From DASSKF01 sp035690725 (GTDB lineage Bacteria; Actinomycetota; Actinomycetes; Actinomycetales; Dermatophilaceae), in assembly GCA_035690725.1 (NCBI GenBank), contig DASSKF010000207.1, positions 1-26,868 of the forward strand: DNA of 26,868 nucleotides, read 5' to 3'. Positions 14,351-21,945 of the stretch are shown in pieces. Under the pieces are notes generated by a model. It was not told the origin of the DNA, did no database searches, and saw only the letters and a list, made by a program, of their open reading frames with translations. Position numbers and translations under genes: made by a program. Positions within the stretch are counted from its first letter, which is position 1. Each line of letters starts with the position of its first letter.

Positions 14351-17300
14351 ATGACGGTTGCCCCCGCGCGCTCCGCAGCTCCCCGGCACCGCCGGGTCCG
14401 GCCGGAACCCATCCAGACGGTCACGGCCGTGCTCGTGGCCCACGACGGCGAGCAGTGGCTCGTCGACGCCCTCGACGCCCTCTCGCTGCAGACCCGGCCC
14501 CCCGACCGGCTCCTCCTCGTCGACACCGCCTCCCGGGACCACAGCGCCCGGGTCCTCGAGCGTCATGCCGGCGTCCGCTCTGCGGTTCCCGACGTGACGG
14601 TGCTGCACGCCGAGGAGGGGACCGGCTTCGGGGCGGCGGTCGACCTCGCCCTCGCGCGGCTCGGGGCGCCGGAGGGCGACGAGGCCCGCCACGAGTGGCT
14701 GTGGCTGCTGCACGACGACACCGCCCCGACCGCCAAGGCGCTCGACCGGCTCCTCGAGGCCTGCCGCCGCTCGCCGTCGGTCGGCGTCGCCGGGCCCAAG
14801 CAGCTGCTCTGGGACGACCCGCGCCGCCTGCGCTCGGTCGGCCTGCAGCGGACCCGGGCCGGCCGGGTGATGGACGACGGGCTCGTGGGGGAGCCCGACC
14901 AGGGCCAGCACGACCACGTCACCGACGTGCTGGGGGTCGGCAGCGCGGGCATGCTCGTGCGCCGCGACGTCCTCACCGAGCTCGGCGGCTTCGACCCGGC
15001 CTTCAGCGGGACCGGCGCCGACCTCGACCTGTCCTGGCGCGCCCACCTGGCCGGCCACCGGGTCGTCCTCGTGCCCCGCGCCAGCGTCCGCGAGGCCGCC
15101 GGCTCCCGCACCGGGACCCGGCCGGGAGCGCCGCCGCCGGGGGAGGCGCAGGCGGCGCGCCGCCGGCAGTCCCGGCTGGTGTCGCTGACCCGGTGCTCCC
15201 TGCTCGCCCTCCCGTTCCTCACCGCGTGGATCGTGCTCGGGGCGACCTGCGGGGGCGCTGCGCTCCTGGTGGTCAAGCGTCCGCGGCGGGCCTGGGCCGA
15301 GCTCGCCGACCTCGGCGTCCTCGGGGCCGCATGGCGCACCTGGGGCGCGCGCTGGCGGTTCCGCCGGCGCAGCCGGGTCCGCCGCCGCGACCTCGAGGCC
15401 CTGTTCGTCAGCCCCCGCACGGCGCTGCGGCACACCGTCGACGCCGTGCATGACGCGCTGACCCCGGCGACCCGCAGCGACCGGTCGTCCGCCACGCGCA
15501 CCGGTGCGCTGGAGTCCGGCCCGGTCGGTGACGACGCGGAGGAGCTCACGGCGGTCCCGCTCACGTGGCCCCAGCGCGCGATCCGCCACCCCGGCCTGCT
15601 CGTGGTCCTGGCCGCGTCGGCCCTGTCGGCGGCGGCGTGGCGCGCGTTCCTCGGGTCCTCGGCCCTCGACGGCAGCGGCTTCGGCCTCGTCGGCGGGGCG
15701 CTGACCGGCACCGACACCGACGCCGCGGGGCTGTGGCACACCTGGCTCGACTCCTGGCACGGCAGCGGCCTGGGCGGTCCGGGGGAGTCGGCGCCCTTCC
15801 TGCCGCTGCTGGCCGGCGCCACCTGGCTGGTGCAGCAGCTTCCCTGGGTCTCCGCGGACGGCTCGCCGGCCGGCACCGCCATCGCGTGGCTGTTCCTCGC
15901 GGCGATCCCGCTGTCCGCCTGGACCGCATACGTCGCCGGACGGGCGGCCACCCGCGCCCGCTGGCCGCGCGCGTGGGGAGCGCTGGCCTGGGCCTGCGTG
16001 CCCACCCTGACCACCGCGCTCGCCGGCGGCCGGCTCGGTGCCGTCGTGGCCCACATCCTGCTGCCGCTGGTCGTCGCCGGCTTCGCCCTGGTCCTGCGCC
16101 GGCGTGCCACCGCGTCGGCGACGTTCGGCACCGCGCTCGCGGTCGCCGTGACGGGCGCCTTCCACCCGCCGCTGCTCGCCGTGTGCACGGTCACCGCCGT
16201 GCTCGTGATGGTCTTCGGCGGCGGCTGGTCGTGGGTGCGCGGCCTCGTCCTGGCGGTCCTGCCGCTCGCGCTCGTCGGGCCCTGGCTGCTGCGCTGCGTC
16301 GAGCAGCCCCGGCTGCTGCTGGCCGGTCCCGGGCTGACCACGTGGGGGGACAGCGGCCACACCCTCTGGCACCTGGCCCTGCTGCACCCCGGCGGCCCGG
16401 GCGACTACCTGCTCTGGGTGACCGCCCCGTTCGTGCTCCTCGGCCTGGTGGGCCTCCTGCGCCGCGGTGTCGGCGGCCACGCCCTGGGCCGGCTGGCGCT
16501 GCTCGGCCTGGCCGGGCTGGCGCTCGCCCTGGCCGCCCCGCACGTCCTGCTCGCGCCCGCCGCGGCCGGCGAGGGCCCGGTCACCCCGTGGGTCGGGACC
16601 GGCGTGGACCTGCTGGCCCTGGCGCTGCTCGCGTCCGCGCTCACCGGGCTGCGCTTCCTGGCCGACCGCCGCTGGTGGCGCCGCTCCCGCAGCCGCCCGG
16701 CCGTCGGCGTCCCGCTCGCCCTGCTCGCCGTGGCGGGCCTGCTCGCCAGCGCCGGGTATGCCGGGTGGGTCGGCCTCGGCGCCCGGCTCGCCCCCGCCTC
16801 CGGTGCCGTGCCGGCCGTGGTCGCCCAGCAGGCGGACAGCGGACTGGCCAACCGCCTCCTCGTGCTCGAGCCCGGGGCCGGGTCGGTCGACTACCGGCTC
16901 ATCGGCCGGGAGCCCGGTGAGGTGGCGCGCAGCCTGCCGGCGGCACCGGCGCAACCGGACCGGTTGCTGCAGCAGGCAGTGCGCGACGCGCTGTCCTCGT
17001 CCACCCCGGCCGAGGTGGACGCGGTGCGCCAGGAGCTGTCCGACCTGGGCGTCGGCTTCGTCGGCTACCGCGGCGGCGAGACCGACCCGCTCGTGCGCCA
17101 CCTCGACGGCACCGCCGGGCTGAGCCGGCTCGGCAGCCAGCACGGGCTGGTGCTCTGGCGGGTCCTGTCCCCGAAGGACGCCGACCTGCTCGCCCCGGCC
17201 CGGGTGCGCGTGGCCAGCGGTGACCGCTCCGACGTGCGCTCGGTCGAGGTCACCGGCGCCCACGCCGCCACCCGCACCGACCTGCCCTCGGTGGATGCGC

Positions 17301-17539
17301 ACCGGCTCGTGGTGGCCGAGCCGCCCGCGTGGGCCGGCCACGCCACGGTCCGTGCCGACGGCACGGTCCTCACCGCTGACGCCGGCGCCGACCAGCCCAC
17401 CTACCGCCTGCCCGGCACCGCGAGCTCGGTGTCGATCGAGGTGCAGGCGTCGCACCCGACCTGGCGGTGGGTGCAGCTGGGCCTGCTGGTCCTCACCGTC
17501 TTCCTCGCGGTCCCCTTCGGCCGGAGGAGGACCCGATGA
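14351..17539 (+). CDS. large GT2 glycosyltransferase with multi-pass membrane region and extracellular tail
   Basis: The 1062-residue protein starts at ATG 14351, 51 bp after whiB. Residues ~22-265 are a family 2 GT-A domain. TVTAVLVAHDGEQWLVDAL leads into LLLVDTASRD, the donor-site acidic pair is D122-D123 (WLLHDDTAP), and FDPAFSGTGADLDLSWRAH holds the acceptor/base region with A223-D224, where most relatives have Glu/Asp-Asp. About ten or more hydrophobic segments follow between residues ~277 and ~820. A ~200-residue soluble region and one last membrane helix (1037-1056) close the protein, giving a topology that would place the soluble region outside the cell. Substrate unknown; an envelope polysaccharide or glycoprotein is likely. 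The stop overlaps the DUF5719 start (ATGA), so the two are coupled. This pair sits between whiB and manB in many non-mycolate actinobacteria. Confidence 0.85.
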   Translation: MTVAPARSAAPRHRRVRPEPIQTVTAVLVAHDGEQWLVDALDALSLQTRPPDRLLLVDTASRDHSARVLERHAGVRSAVPDVTVLHAEEGTGFGAAVDLALARLGAPEGDEARHEWLWLLHDDTAPTAKALDRLLEACRRSPSVGVAGPKQLLWDDPRRLRSVGLQRTRAGRVMDDGLVGEPDQGQHDHVTDVLGVGSAGMLVRRDVLTELGGFDPAFSGTGADLDLSWRAHLAGHRVVLVPRASVREAAGSRTGTRPGAPPPGEAQAARRRQSRLVSLTRCSLLALPFLTAWIVLGATCGGAALLVVKRPRRAWAELADLGVLGAAWRTWGARWRFRRRSRVRRRDLEALFVSPRTALRHTVDAVHDALTPATRSDRSSATRTGALESGPVGDDAEELTAVPLTWPQRAIRHPGLLVVLAASALSAAAWRAFLGSSALDGSGFGLVGGALTGTDTDAAGLWHTWLDSWHGSGLGGPGESAPFLPLLAGATWLVQQLPWVSADGSPAGTAIAWLFLAAIPLSAWTAYVAGRAATRARWPRAWGALAWACVPTLTTALAGGRLGAVVAHILLPLVVAGFALVLRRRATASATFGTALAVAVTGAFHPPLLAVCTVTAVLVMVFGGGWSWVRGLVLAVLPLALVGPWLLRCVEQPRLLLAGPGLTTWGDSGHTLWHLALLHPGGPGDYLLWVTAPFVLLGLVGLLRRGVGGHALGRLALLGLAGLALALAAPHVLLAPAAAGEGPVTPWVGTGVDLLALALLASALTGLRFLADRRWWRRSRSRPAVGVPLALLAVAGLLASAGYAGWVGLGARLAPASGAVPAVVAQQADSGLANRLLVLEPGAGSVDYRLIGREPGEVARSLPAAPAQPDRLLQQAVRDALSSSTPAEVDAVRQELSDLGVGFVGYRGGETDPLVRHLDGTAGLSRLGSQHGLVLWRVLSPKDADLLAPARVRVASGDRSDVRSVEVTGAHAATRTDLPSVDAHRLVVAEPPAWAGHATVRADGTVLTADAGADQPTYRLPGTASSVSIEVQASHPTWRWVQLGLLVLTVFLAVPFGRRRTR

Positions 17540-19074
17540 GCCAGGTGACGAAGGCCCTGCGCCGCTCCTCCGGCGCCCTGCGCGCCGTCCTGGTGGCGGG
17601 CGTGGGTGCAGGCCTGGTGCTCGGCGCCGGGCAGGCGACGACCACGCTCGACCTGACGACCGCCCCCGGCGGGCGCACCGCCTCCGCCGCCGACGCCGGT
17701 GCGCCCGAGCCGGTCGACAGCAGTGCCGTGGTCTGTCCCGGGCCGGAGGAGCGCGGCGTCGACGGCGTGGACGGCTGGGACCAGCAGGTCGGCGTCTCGG
17801 CCGTCACCGCGCCGGCTCAGGTCCTGCCCCGCGACGCGCGGCCGACGACCGCCGGCACCGTGGCCCTGCGCGCGCTGCCGGGCAAGGGCACCGCGGCCGA
17901 GCTCACCCAGCGCGGCGAGGCCGCTCAGCGCGACCTCGCCTCGGCCACCTCGCTGCTGCTCTCCGGCGGCCGCGGCCTCGCGCCGGGACTGGTGGCGAGC
18001 CAGTCGACCCTCGTGCCCTCCGGGGAGCACCGGATGCTCAGCACCACGGCCTGCACCGCCCCCGCGGCCGAGTCGTGGCTCGTCGGGGGCGGCGGTGGTG
18101 CCGGCCGGCAGGAGTACGTCGTGCTCAGCAACCCTGGCCCGAACGCCATCAGCGTCGACGTCGACGTGCTCGGCGCCCGCGGGCCGGTGGACTCCCCGAA
18201 CGGCCACGGCATCGTCGTCGGCCCCTACGACCGCACGGTCGTCCTGCTCGACGCCATCGCCGGCGAGGAGAAGCGGCCCGTGGTGCACGTGACCGCCCAG
18301 GGCGGCGACGTCGTCGCGGCCCTCGCCGACACCTGGCTCGAGGGCACCGTGCCCCGCGGTGGCGAGACGACCTCACCGGCCGCCGAACCGGCGACCGAGC
18401 AGGTCATCCCCACGCTGTCCCGCGGCAAGGGCAAGGCGGGCGCCGTCGTGCGCGTCGCTGTCCCGGGAGAGACCGAGGCCGTCGTCCAGCTGCGCGTGCT
18501 CACCAGCAAGGGCGCCCGCCGGGTCAAGCACGACGTCACCCGGGTGCCCGGGCAGAGCGTCGCCGACATCGACGTCTCCGACCTGCCGGAGGGCACGTAT
18601 GCCGTGCAGGTGCGCGCTGACGAGCCGGTCGTCGCCGGCGCCTGGGTGGAGCGGCGCGCCGGCAAGGGGGATCCCGCCGACTTCGCCTGGATGCCCTCCA
18701 CCGAGCCGGTCGACCGGCTCGCCGGACTGCCGCTCCAGCCGTCACCGCCGGGTGCCGGGGACGGGAAGGACACCCCGGAGGTCAGCTCCTCGCTGGTCCT
18801 GGCCGCCACCGGGCAGCGGGCGACGGTCCAGGTGACCACGATCGGCCCGCACGGCAAGCCCAGCGCCGACTCGGTCAAGGTCGCGGCCGACAGCAGCACC
18901 TCGCTGGACCTGCACGACGCCCGGGTGGTGTGGGTGCAGCCCCTGCACGGCGTCGTCCGGGCCGGGGTGGTGAGCACCGCCTCGACGAAGGACGGCGACC
19001 TCGTGGCGGCGGCGCCGCTGAACCAGCTACCGCTCACGCACGTCCCCGTCATGCTGCGCCAGGTCGGCAACTGA
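17536..19074 (+). CDS. secreted/anchored DUF5719 family protein
   Basis: The 512-residue protein starts at ATG 17536 inside the preceding stop (ATGA), with GGAGGAGG at 17523-17530. A basic N-terminus (KALRRSSGALR) is followed by one hydrophobic segment (residues ~17-37), suggesting an uncleaved signal anchor or signal peptide. The remainder is Ala/Val/Gly-rich and beta-strand-like with two related halves: EYVVLSNPGPNAISVDVDVLGARGPV in the first, and AVVQLRVLTSKGARRVK and ATVQVTTIGPHGKPSADSVKV in the second. This looks like repeated immunoglobulin-like sandwich domains. Gene order and appearance match DUF5719. No catalytic motif is visible. Coupling to the large glycosyltransferase suggests they act together on the cell surface, perhaps as an accessory or acceptor protein. 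That is inference. Confidence 0.75.
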   Translation: MSQVTKALRRSSGALRAVLVAGVGAGLVLGAGQATTTLDLTTAPGGRTASAADAGAPEPVDSSAVVCPGPEERGVDGVDGWDQQVGVSAVTAPAQVLPRDARPTTAGTVALRALPGKGTAAELTQRGEAAQRDLASATSLLLSGGRGLAPGLVASQSTLVPSGEHRMLSTTACTAPAAESWLVGGGGGAGRQEYVVLSNPGPNAISVDVDVLGARGPVDSPNGHGIVVGPYDRTVVLLDAIAGEEKRPVVHVTAQGGDVVAALADTWLEGTVPRGGETTSPAAEPATEQVIPTLSRGKGKAGAVVRVAVPGETEAVVQLRVLTSKGARRVKHDVTRVPGQSVADIDVSDLPEGTYAVQVRADEPVVAGAWVERRAGKGDPADFAWMPSTEPVDRLAGLPLQPSPPGAGDGKDTPEVSSSLVLAATGQRATVQVTTIGPHGKPSADSVKVAADSSTSLDLHDARVVWVQPLHGVVRAGVVSTASTKDGDLVAAAPLNQLPLTHVPVMLRQVGN

Positions 19075-19117
19075 CCGACCGCGCGCGACCGTCGGACCGC
19101 CCGCTCGCAGGGTCGGG

Positions 19118-19546
19118 TCAGTCGTCCTCGTCGTAGCGGGGGTCGATCTCCTCGGGGCCGCGCCCGAGCAGCGCGGCCACCTGCTCCACCACGACGTCGC
19201 CCACGAGCGCCGCGAGCTCGACCGGCTCGGTGGCGCGGGTCTCGATCGGCCTGCGGTAGACCACGATCCGCGCCCCGGAGCGGCCCTGCGCCGGGAATAC
19301 CCGACCCAGCGGCACGCCGGTCTCCCAGGCAGCGGGGTCGCTCGGCGGGACGTCCTCGACGGCGAACTCCACCGAGTCCAGGCCGCCGCCCAGCCGCTGC
19401 TCGAGCCGTTCGGCGGCGTCGAGCACCAGCTCGTCGAACTGCTCGGAGCGGGTCTGCATCGCCGGCACCGGCGGCCAGGCCAGCGGCCCCCGCGGTCCCC
19501 GTCCCCGGCGGTCCCGCCGCCTGCCTCCCCGTGGCTGCGCGCTCAC
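19118..19546 (-). CDS. metallopeptidase (zincin-like) family protein lacking HExxH
   Basis: The 142-residue protein starts at a leaderless GTG (19544-19546), which is preferred over the GTG at 19553 because a TAGAGT box lies exactly 7 nt before it. After a basic Pro/Gly-rich N-terminus, RSEQFDELVLDAAERLEQRL, DSVEFAVEDVPP, and ARIVVYRRPIETRA resemble the small zincin family (PF06262) and M. tuberculosis Rv3259. Where family members have the zinc motif VVVHEIAHH, this protein reads VVVEQVAAL (residues ~120-128), so both His ligands are gone. Proteolysis is therefore unlikely. A conserved acidic end (EEIDPRYDEDD) is typical of this actinobacterial subgroup. It is divergent from DUF3499, sharing a 62-bp promoter gap. 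Confidence 0.8.
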   Translation of the reverse strand: MSAQPRGGRRRDRRGRGPRGPLAWPPVPAMQTRSEQFDELVLDAAERLEQRLGGGLDSVEFAVEDVPPSDPAAWETGVPLGRVFPAQGRSGARIVVYRRPIETRATEPVELAALVGDVVVEQVAALLGRGPEEIDPRYDEDD

Positions 19547-19611
19547 GCCGACCACTCTACGGCGCGCCCGGTCGCCGACCGTCGGTCCCGGGCAATACAG
19601 TCCGTCCCGTG
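19544..19611. promoter_or_regulatory. back-to-back leaderless promoters
   Basis: On the minus strand TAGAGT (19554-19559) sits 7 nt before GTG 19544-19546. On the plus strand TACAGT (19596-19601) sits 7 nt before GTG 19609. Only 62 bp separate the start codons, so the -35 regions must overlap and the two genes could be reciprocally or jointly controlled. Confidence 0.65.
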
Positions 19612-19986
19612 AATGCGTCGCCCGCCCTCTCCCGGATCTGCTCGCGCACCGCCTGCGACAGCGGTGCCGTGGCGACGCTCACCTATGTCTACGCCGACCA
19701 GACCGCGGTGCTCGGGCCGCTGGCGACGTATGCCGAGCCGCACACCTATGACTTGTGCTCCCAGCACGCCGAGCGGCTCACCGCCCCCCGCGGTTGGGAC
19801 GTGGTCCGGCTGGCCACGGACTTCCCGGAGCCGGAGCCGAGCGAGGACGACCTGCTGGCCCTCGCCAACGCCGTGCGCGAGGCCGGTCGCCCGCGCCAGC
19901 GGCAGCAGCCGGCCCCGGCGGCTGACCCGGCTAACACCGTCGAGGTCGCCCGTCGCGGCCACCTGCGGGTGCTGCGCGACCGCTGA
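19609..19986 (+). CDS. DUF3499 family protein
   Basis: The 125-residue protein starts at leaderless GTG 19609. The family core is fully present: SRICSRTACDSGAVATLTYVYADQTAVLGPLA (residues ~8-40), then EPHTYDLCSQHAERLTAPRGWDVVRL (~47-72). Four cysteine/histidine-type positions (C11, C16, C53, H56) could form a zinc site. This ordering CxxxxC...CxxH is what I see and not a proven ligand set. The C-terminus is low-complexity and basic. In M. tuberculosis the homologue Rv3258c lies between Rv3259 and manB exactly as here. Function unknown. The upstream frame to 19531 is rejected because it overlaps the divergent promoter. Confidence 0.85.
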   Translation: MNASPALSRICSRTACDSGAVATLTYVYADQTAVLGPLATYAEPHTYDLCSQHAERLTAPRGWDVVRLATDFPEPEPSEDDLLALANAVREAGRPRQRQQPAPAADPANTVEVARRGHLRVLRDR

Positions 19987-20003
19987 CCACCGCACCTCTC
20001 CCG

Positions 20004-20140
20004 CCATCCTCGGGACTTTGCGCCTCGCGCTCGCCCTCTCGCCAACCTCGGGACTTCCCCGCCAACCTCGGGACTTTGCGCCTCGCAATCTCCCGAGGTC
20101 GGCCGCAAACTCCCGAGGTTTGCCGCAAACTCCCGAGGTC
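20004..20140. repeat. array of short direct and inverted repeats before manB
   Basis: Three plus-oriented units containing CTCGGGACT (20009, 20047, 20067) are followed by three minus-oriented units containing CTCCCGAGGT (20090-20099, 20110-20119, 20130-20139). An 18-mer is repeated at 20102-20119 and 20122-20139, a 16-mer at 20041-20056 and 20061-20076, and a 20-mer at 20009-20028 and 20067-20086. The two halves can pair to form long alternative hairpins. The array lies between the DUF3499 stop and the manB promoter and may end transcription. Confidence 0.6.
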
Positions 20141-20159
20141 CGCGGGTGGGGGAGGCCGA

Positions 20160-20175
20160 TACGCTCGCGAGCATG
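20160..20175 (+). promoter_or_regulatory. leaderless -10 box of manB
   Basis: TACGCT (20160-20165) is followed by 7 nt and the ATG at 20173, supporting that start over the in-frame GTG at 20146. Confidence 0.6.
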
Positions 20176-21729
20176 AGTGGGGCGGATCTGCGGGACGCGG
20201 GGAGCGACGGGCGGGACCCAGCGCCGGGGAGCGACGGGACAGCGACGGCGGGCGGGAGCGTGCGGCTCGCCGACTTCGTCAAGGCGTATGACGTCCGCGG
20301 TCTCGTGCCCGACCAGCTCGACGAGCGGGTCGCGCACGCGATCGGCTCCGCGTTCGCGCAGGTCGTCGTGCAGCCGGACGGCGCGGACCGGGTCGTCATC
20401 GGCCACGACATGCGCCCGTCCTCACCGGCGCTGTCCCGCGCGTTCGCGCAGGGGGTGGTCGGCCACGGCATCGAGGTCGTGCTGACCGGGCTGTGCTCGA
20501 CCGACGAGCTCTACTACGCCAGTGGCGCCCTCGACGCGCCCGGCGCCATGTTCACCGCCAGCCACAACCCGGCGGAGTACAACGGCATCAAGCTGTGCCG
20601 CTCCGGCGCCCGGCCGGTCGGCCAGGACACCGGCCTCGCCGAGGTGCGCGACCTGGCCCAGTGGCTGCTCGACCGCGGCCACCTGCACCACCTGCCCGGC
20701 GCCGAGCACCCGGCCGCAGTGACCGAGCGGGACCTGCTGCCCGACTACGCGGGGTTCCTGCGCACCCTCGTCGACCTGACCCGGATCCGGCCGCTGCGGG
20801 TGGTCGTCGACGCCGGTAACGGCATGGCCGGCCACACCGTGCCCGCGGTGCTGGGCACGCAGGCGGGGCTGAAGGAGCTGCCGCTGGACGTCATACCGCT
20901 GTACTTCGAGCTCGACGGCACCTTCCCCCACCACGTGGCGAACCCGCTCGAGCCGGAGAACCTCGTCGACCTGCAGCACGCGGTGCGCGCGGAGCATGCC
21001 GACATCGGCCTGGCCTTCGACGGGGACGCCGACCGCTGCTTCGTCGTCGACGAGCGGGGCGAGCCGGTCAGCGCCAGCGCGATCACCGCGATGGTCGCGA
21101 CGCGGGAGATCGCCCGCGAGCGGGCCGCCGGCACCCCGCCGGAGGACGTGGCGATCGTGCACAACGTCATCACCAGCCGCGCCGTGCCCGAGATCGTCGC
21201 CGAGCACGGGGCGCGCACCGTGCGCACCCGGGTGGGCCACTCCTTCATCAAGACCCAGATGGCCGAGCACGAGGCGGTGTTCGGCGGGGAGCACTCGGCG
21301 CACTACTACTTCCGGGACTTCTGGTTCGCCGACACCGGGATGCTCGCCGCGCTGCACGTCCTCGCCGCGCTCGGTGGACAGGACCGGCCGCTGTCGGAGC
21401 TGATGGCGCAGTTCCGGCGCTACGTGGACTCCGGCGAGGTCAACTCGCGGGTCGCCGACGTCCCGGCGGCCACGGCCCGGGTGCGGGCCTGGGCCGACGC
21501 GCTGCCCGACCGGACCGGCGTCGACACCCTCGACGGGCTCACGCTCACCCACGAGGGCGACGCGACCCGCCCGATGTGGTGGCTCAACCTGCGCGCCAGC
21601 AACACCGAGCCCCTGCTGCGGCTGAACGTGGAGGCCGCCGACGAGCCGACGATGCGGTGGGTGCGCGACAACGTCCTCGCCGTGGTGCGAGGATCGGGGG
21701 CGGCCGAACCCGAGGAGCACTCCGTATGA
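20173..21729 (+). CDS. manB: phosphomannomutase/phosphoglucomutase
   Basis: The 518-residue alpha-D-phosphohexomutase has all four family sites. The phosphoserine loop is FTASHNPAEYNGIK with S130. The Mg-binding loop is FDGDADRCF (D283, D285, D287). The sugar loop is GGEHSAHYYFRDF, and the phosphate loop is LRASNTEPLLRLN near the C-terminus. It interconverts mannose-6-P and mannose-1-P, and possibly glucose phosphates, feeding GDP-mannose for glycolipid and polysaccharide synthesis. An N-terminal extension of ~30 residues rich in Gly/Asp/Ala precedes the conserved LADFVKAYDVRG, so a later start is conceivable, but the leaderless -10 box supports 20173. The stop overlaps the Trm112-like start (ATGA). 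Equivalent to Rv3257c in M. tuberculosis. Confidence 0.95.
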   Translation: MSGADLRDAGSDGRDPAPGSDGTATAGGSVRLADFVKAYDVRGLVPDQLDERVAHAIGSAFAQVVVQPDGADRVVIGHDMRPSSPALSRAFAQGVVGHGIEVVLTGLCSTDELYYASGALDAPGAMFTASHNPAEYNGIKLCRSGARPVGQDTGLAEVRDLAQWLLDRGHLHHLPGAEHPAAVTERDLLPDYAGFLRTLVDLTRIRPLRVVVDAGNGMAGHTVPAVLGTQAGLKELPLDVIPLYFELDGTFPHHVANPLEPENLVDLQHAVRAEHADIGLAFDGDADRCFVVDERGEPVSASAITAMVATREIARERAAGTPPEDVAIVHNVITSRAVPEIVAEHGARTVRTRVGHSFIKTQMAEHEAVFGGEHSAHYYFRDFWFADTGMLAALHVLAALGGQDRPLSELMAQFRRYVDSGEVNSRVADVPAATARVRAWADALPDRTGVDTLDGLTLTHEGDATRPMWWLNLRASNTEPLLRLNVEAADEPTMRWVRDNVLAVVRGSGAAEPEEHSV

Positions 21730-21941
21730 CGAACCCCACCGGTGCCGCCCACGTCACCATCGAGCCGTGGTTGCGCGAGGTCCTGCGCTGCCCGAACTGC
21801 CGCGCCGAGCTCGGCGACGGCACCGGTCCGTCGGGTGGCCCGGAGCTGCAGTGCACCAACGACGAGTGCGGCCTGGCGTACCGGATCGACGACGGGATCC
21901 CCGTCCTGCTCATCGACGAGGCCCGACCGACGAGGGCCTGA
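21726..21941 (+). CDS. Trm112-like zinc ribbon protein
   Basis: The 71-residue protein starts at ATG 21726 within the manB stop (ATGA). It contains LRCPNCRAEL (CxxC) and LQCTNDECGLAYRIDDGIPVLLIDEA, in which the second pair is CxxxxC. The RIDDGIPVLLIDEA ending is characteristic of the Trm112/YcaR (UPF0434) family. Family members act as small zinc-binding partners that stabilise methyltransferases, but here it sits between two sugar-phosphate enzymes, an arrangement also found in other actinobacteria. A direct role in mannose metabolism is not shown. Translation is coupled on both sides, with 4 nt to the next start. Confidence 0.85.
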   Translation: MTNPTGAAHVTIEPWLREVLRCPNCRAELGDGTGPSGGPELQCTNDECGLAYRIDDGIPVLLIDEARPTRA

Positions 21942-21945
21942 GCCG

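Noticed and set aside
14333..17455. 1040-codon minus-strand ORF opposite the large GT2 gene
   Set aside because: Low-complexity composition without motifs; the plus frame has GT2 motifs, membrane helices and coupling to the next gene.
20004..20140. Possible CRISPR array
   Set aside because: Units are about 20 bp in both orientations without unique spacers of regular length, and no cas genes are nearby.
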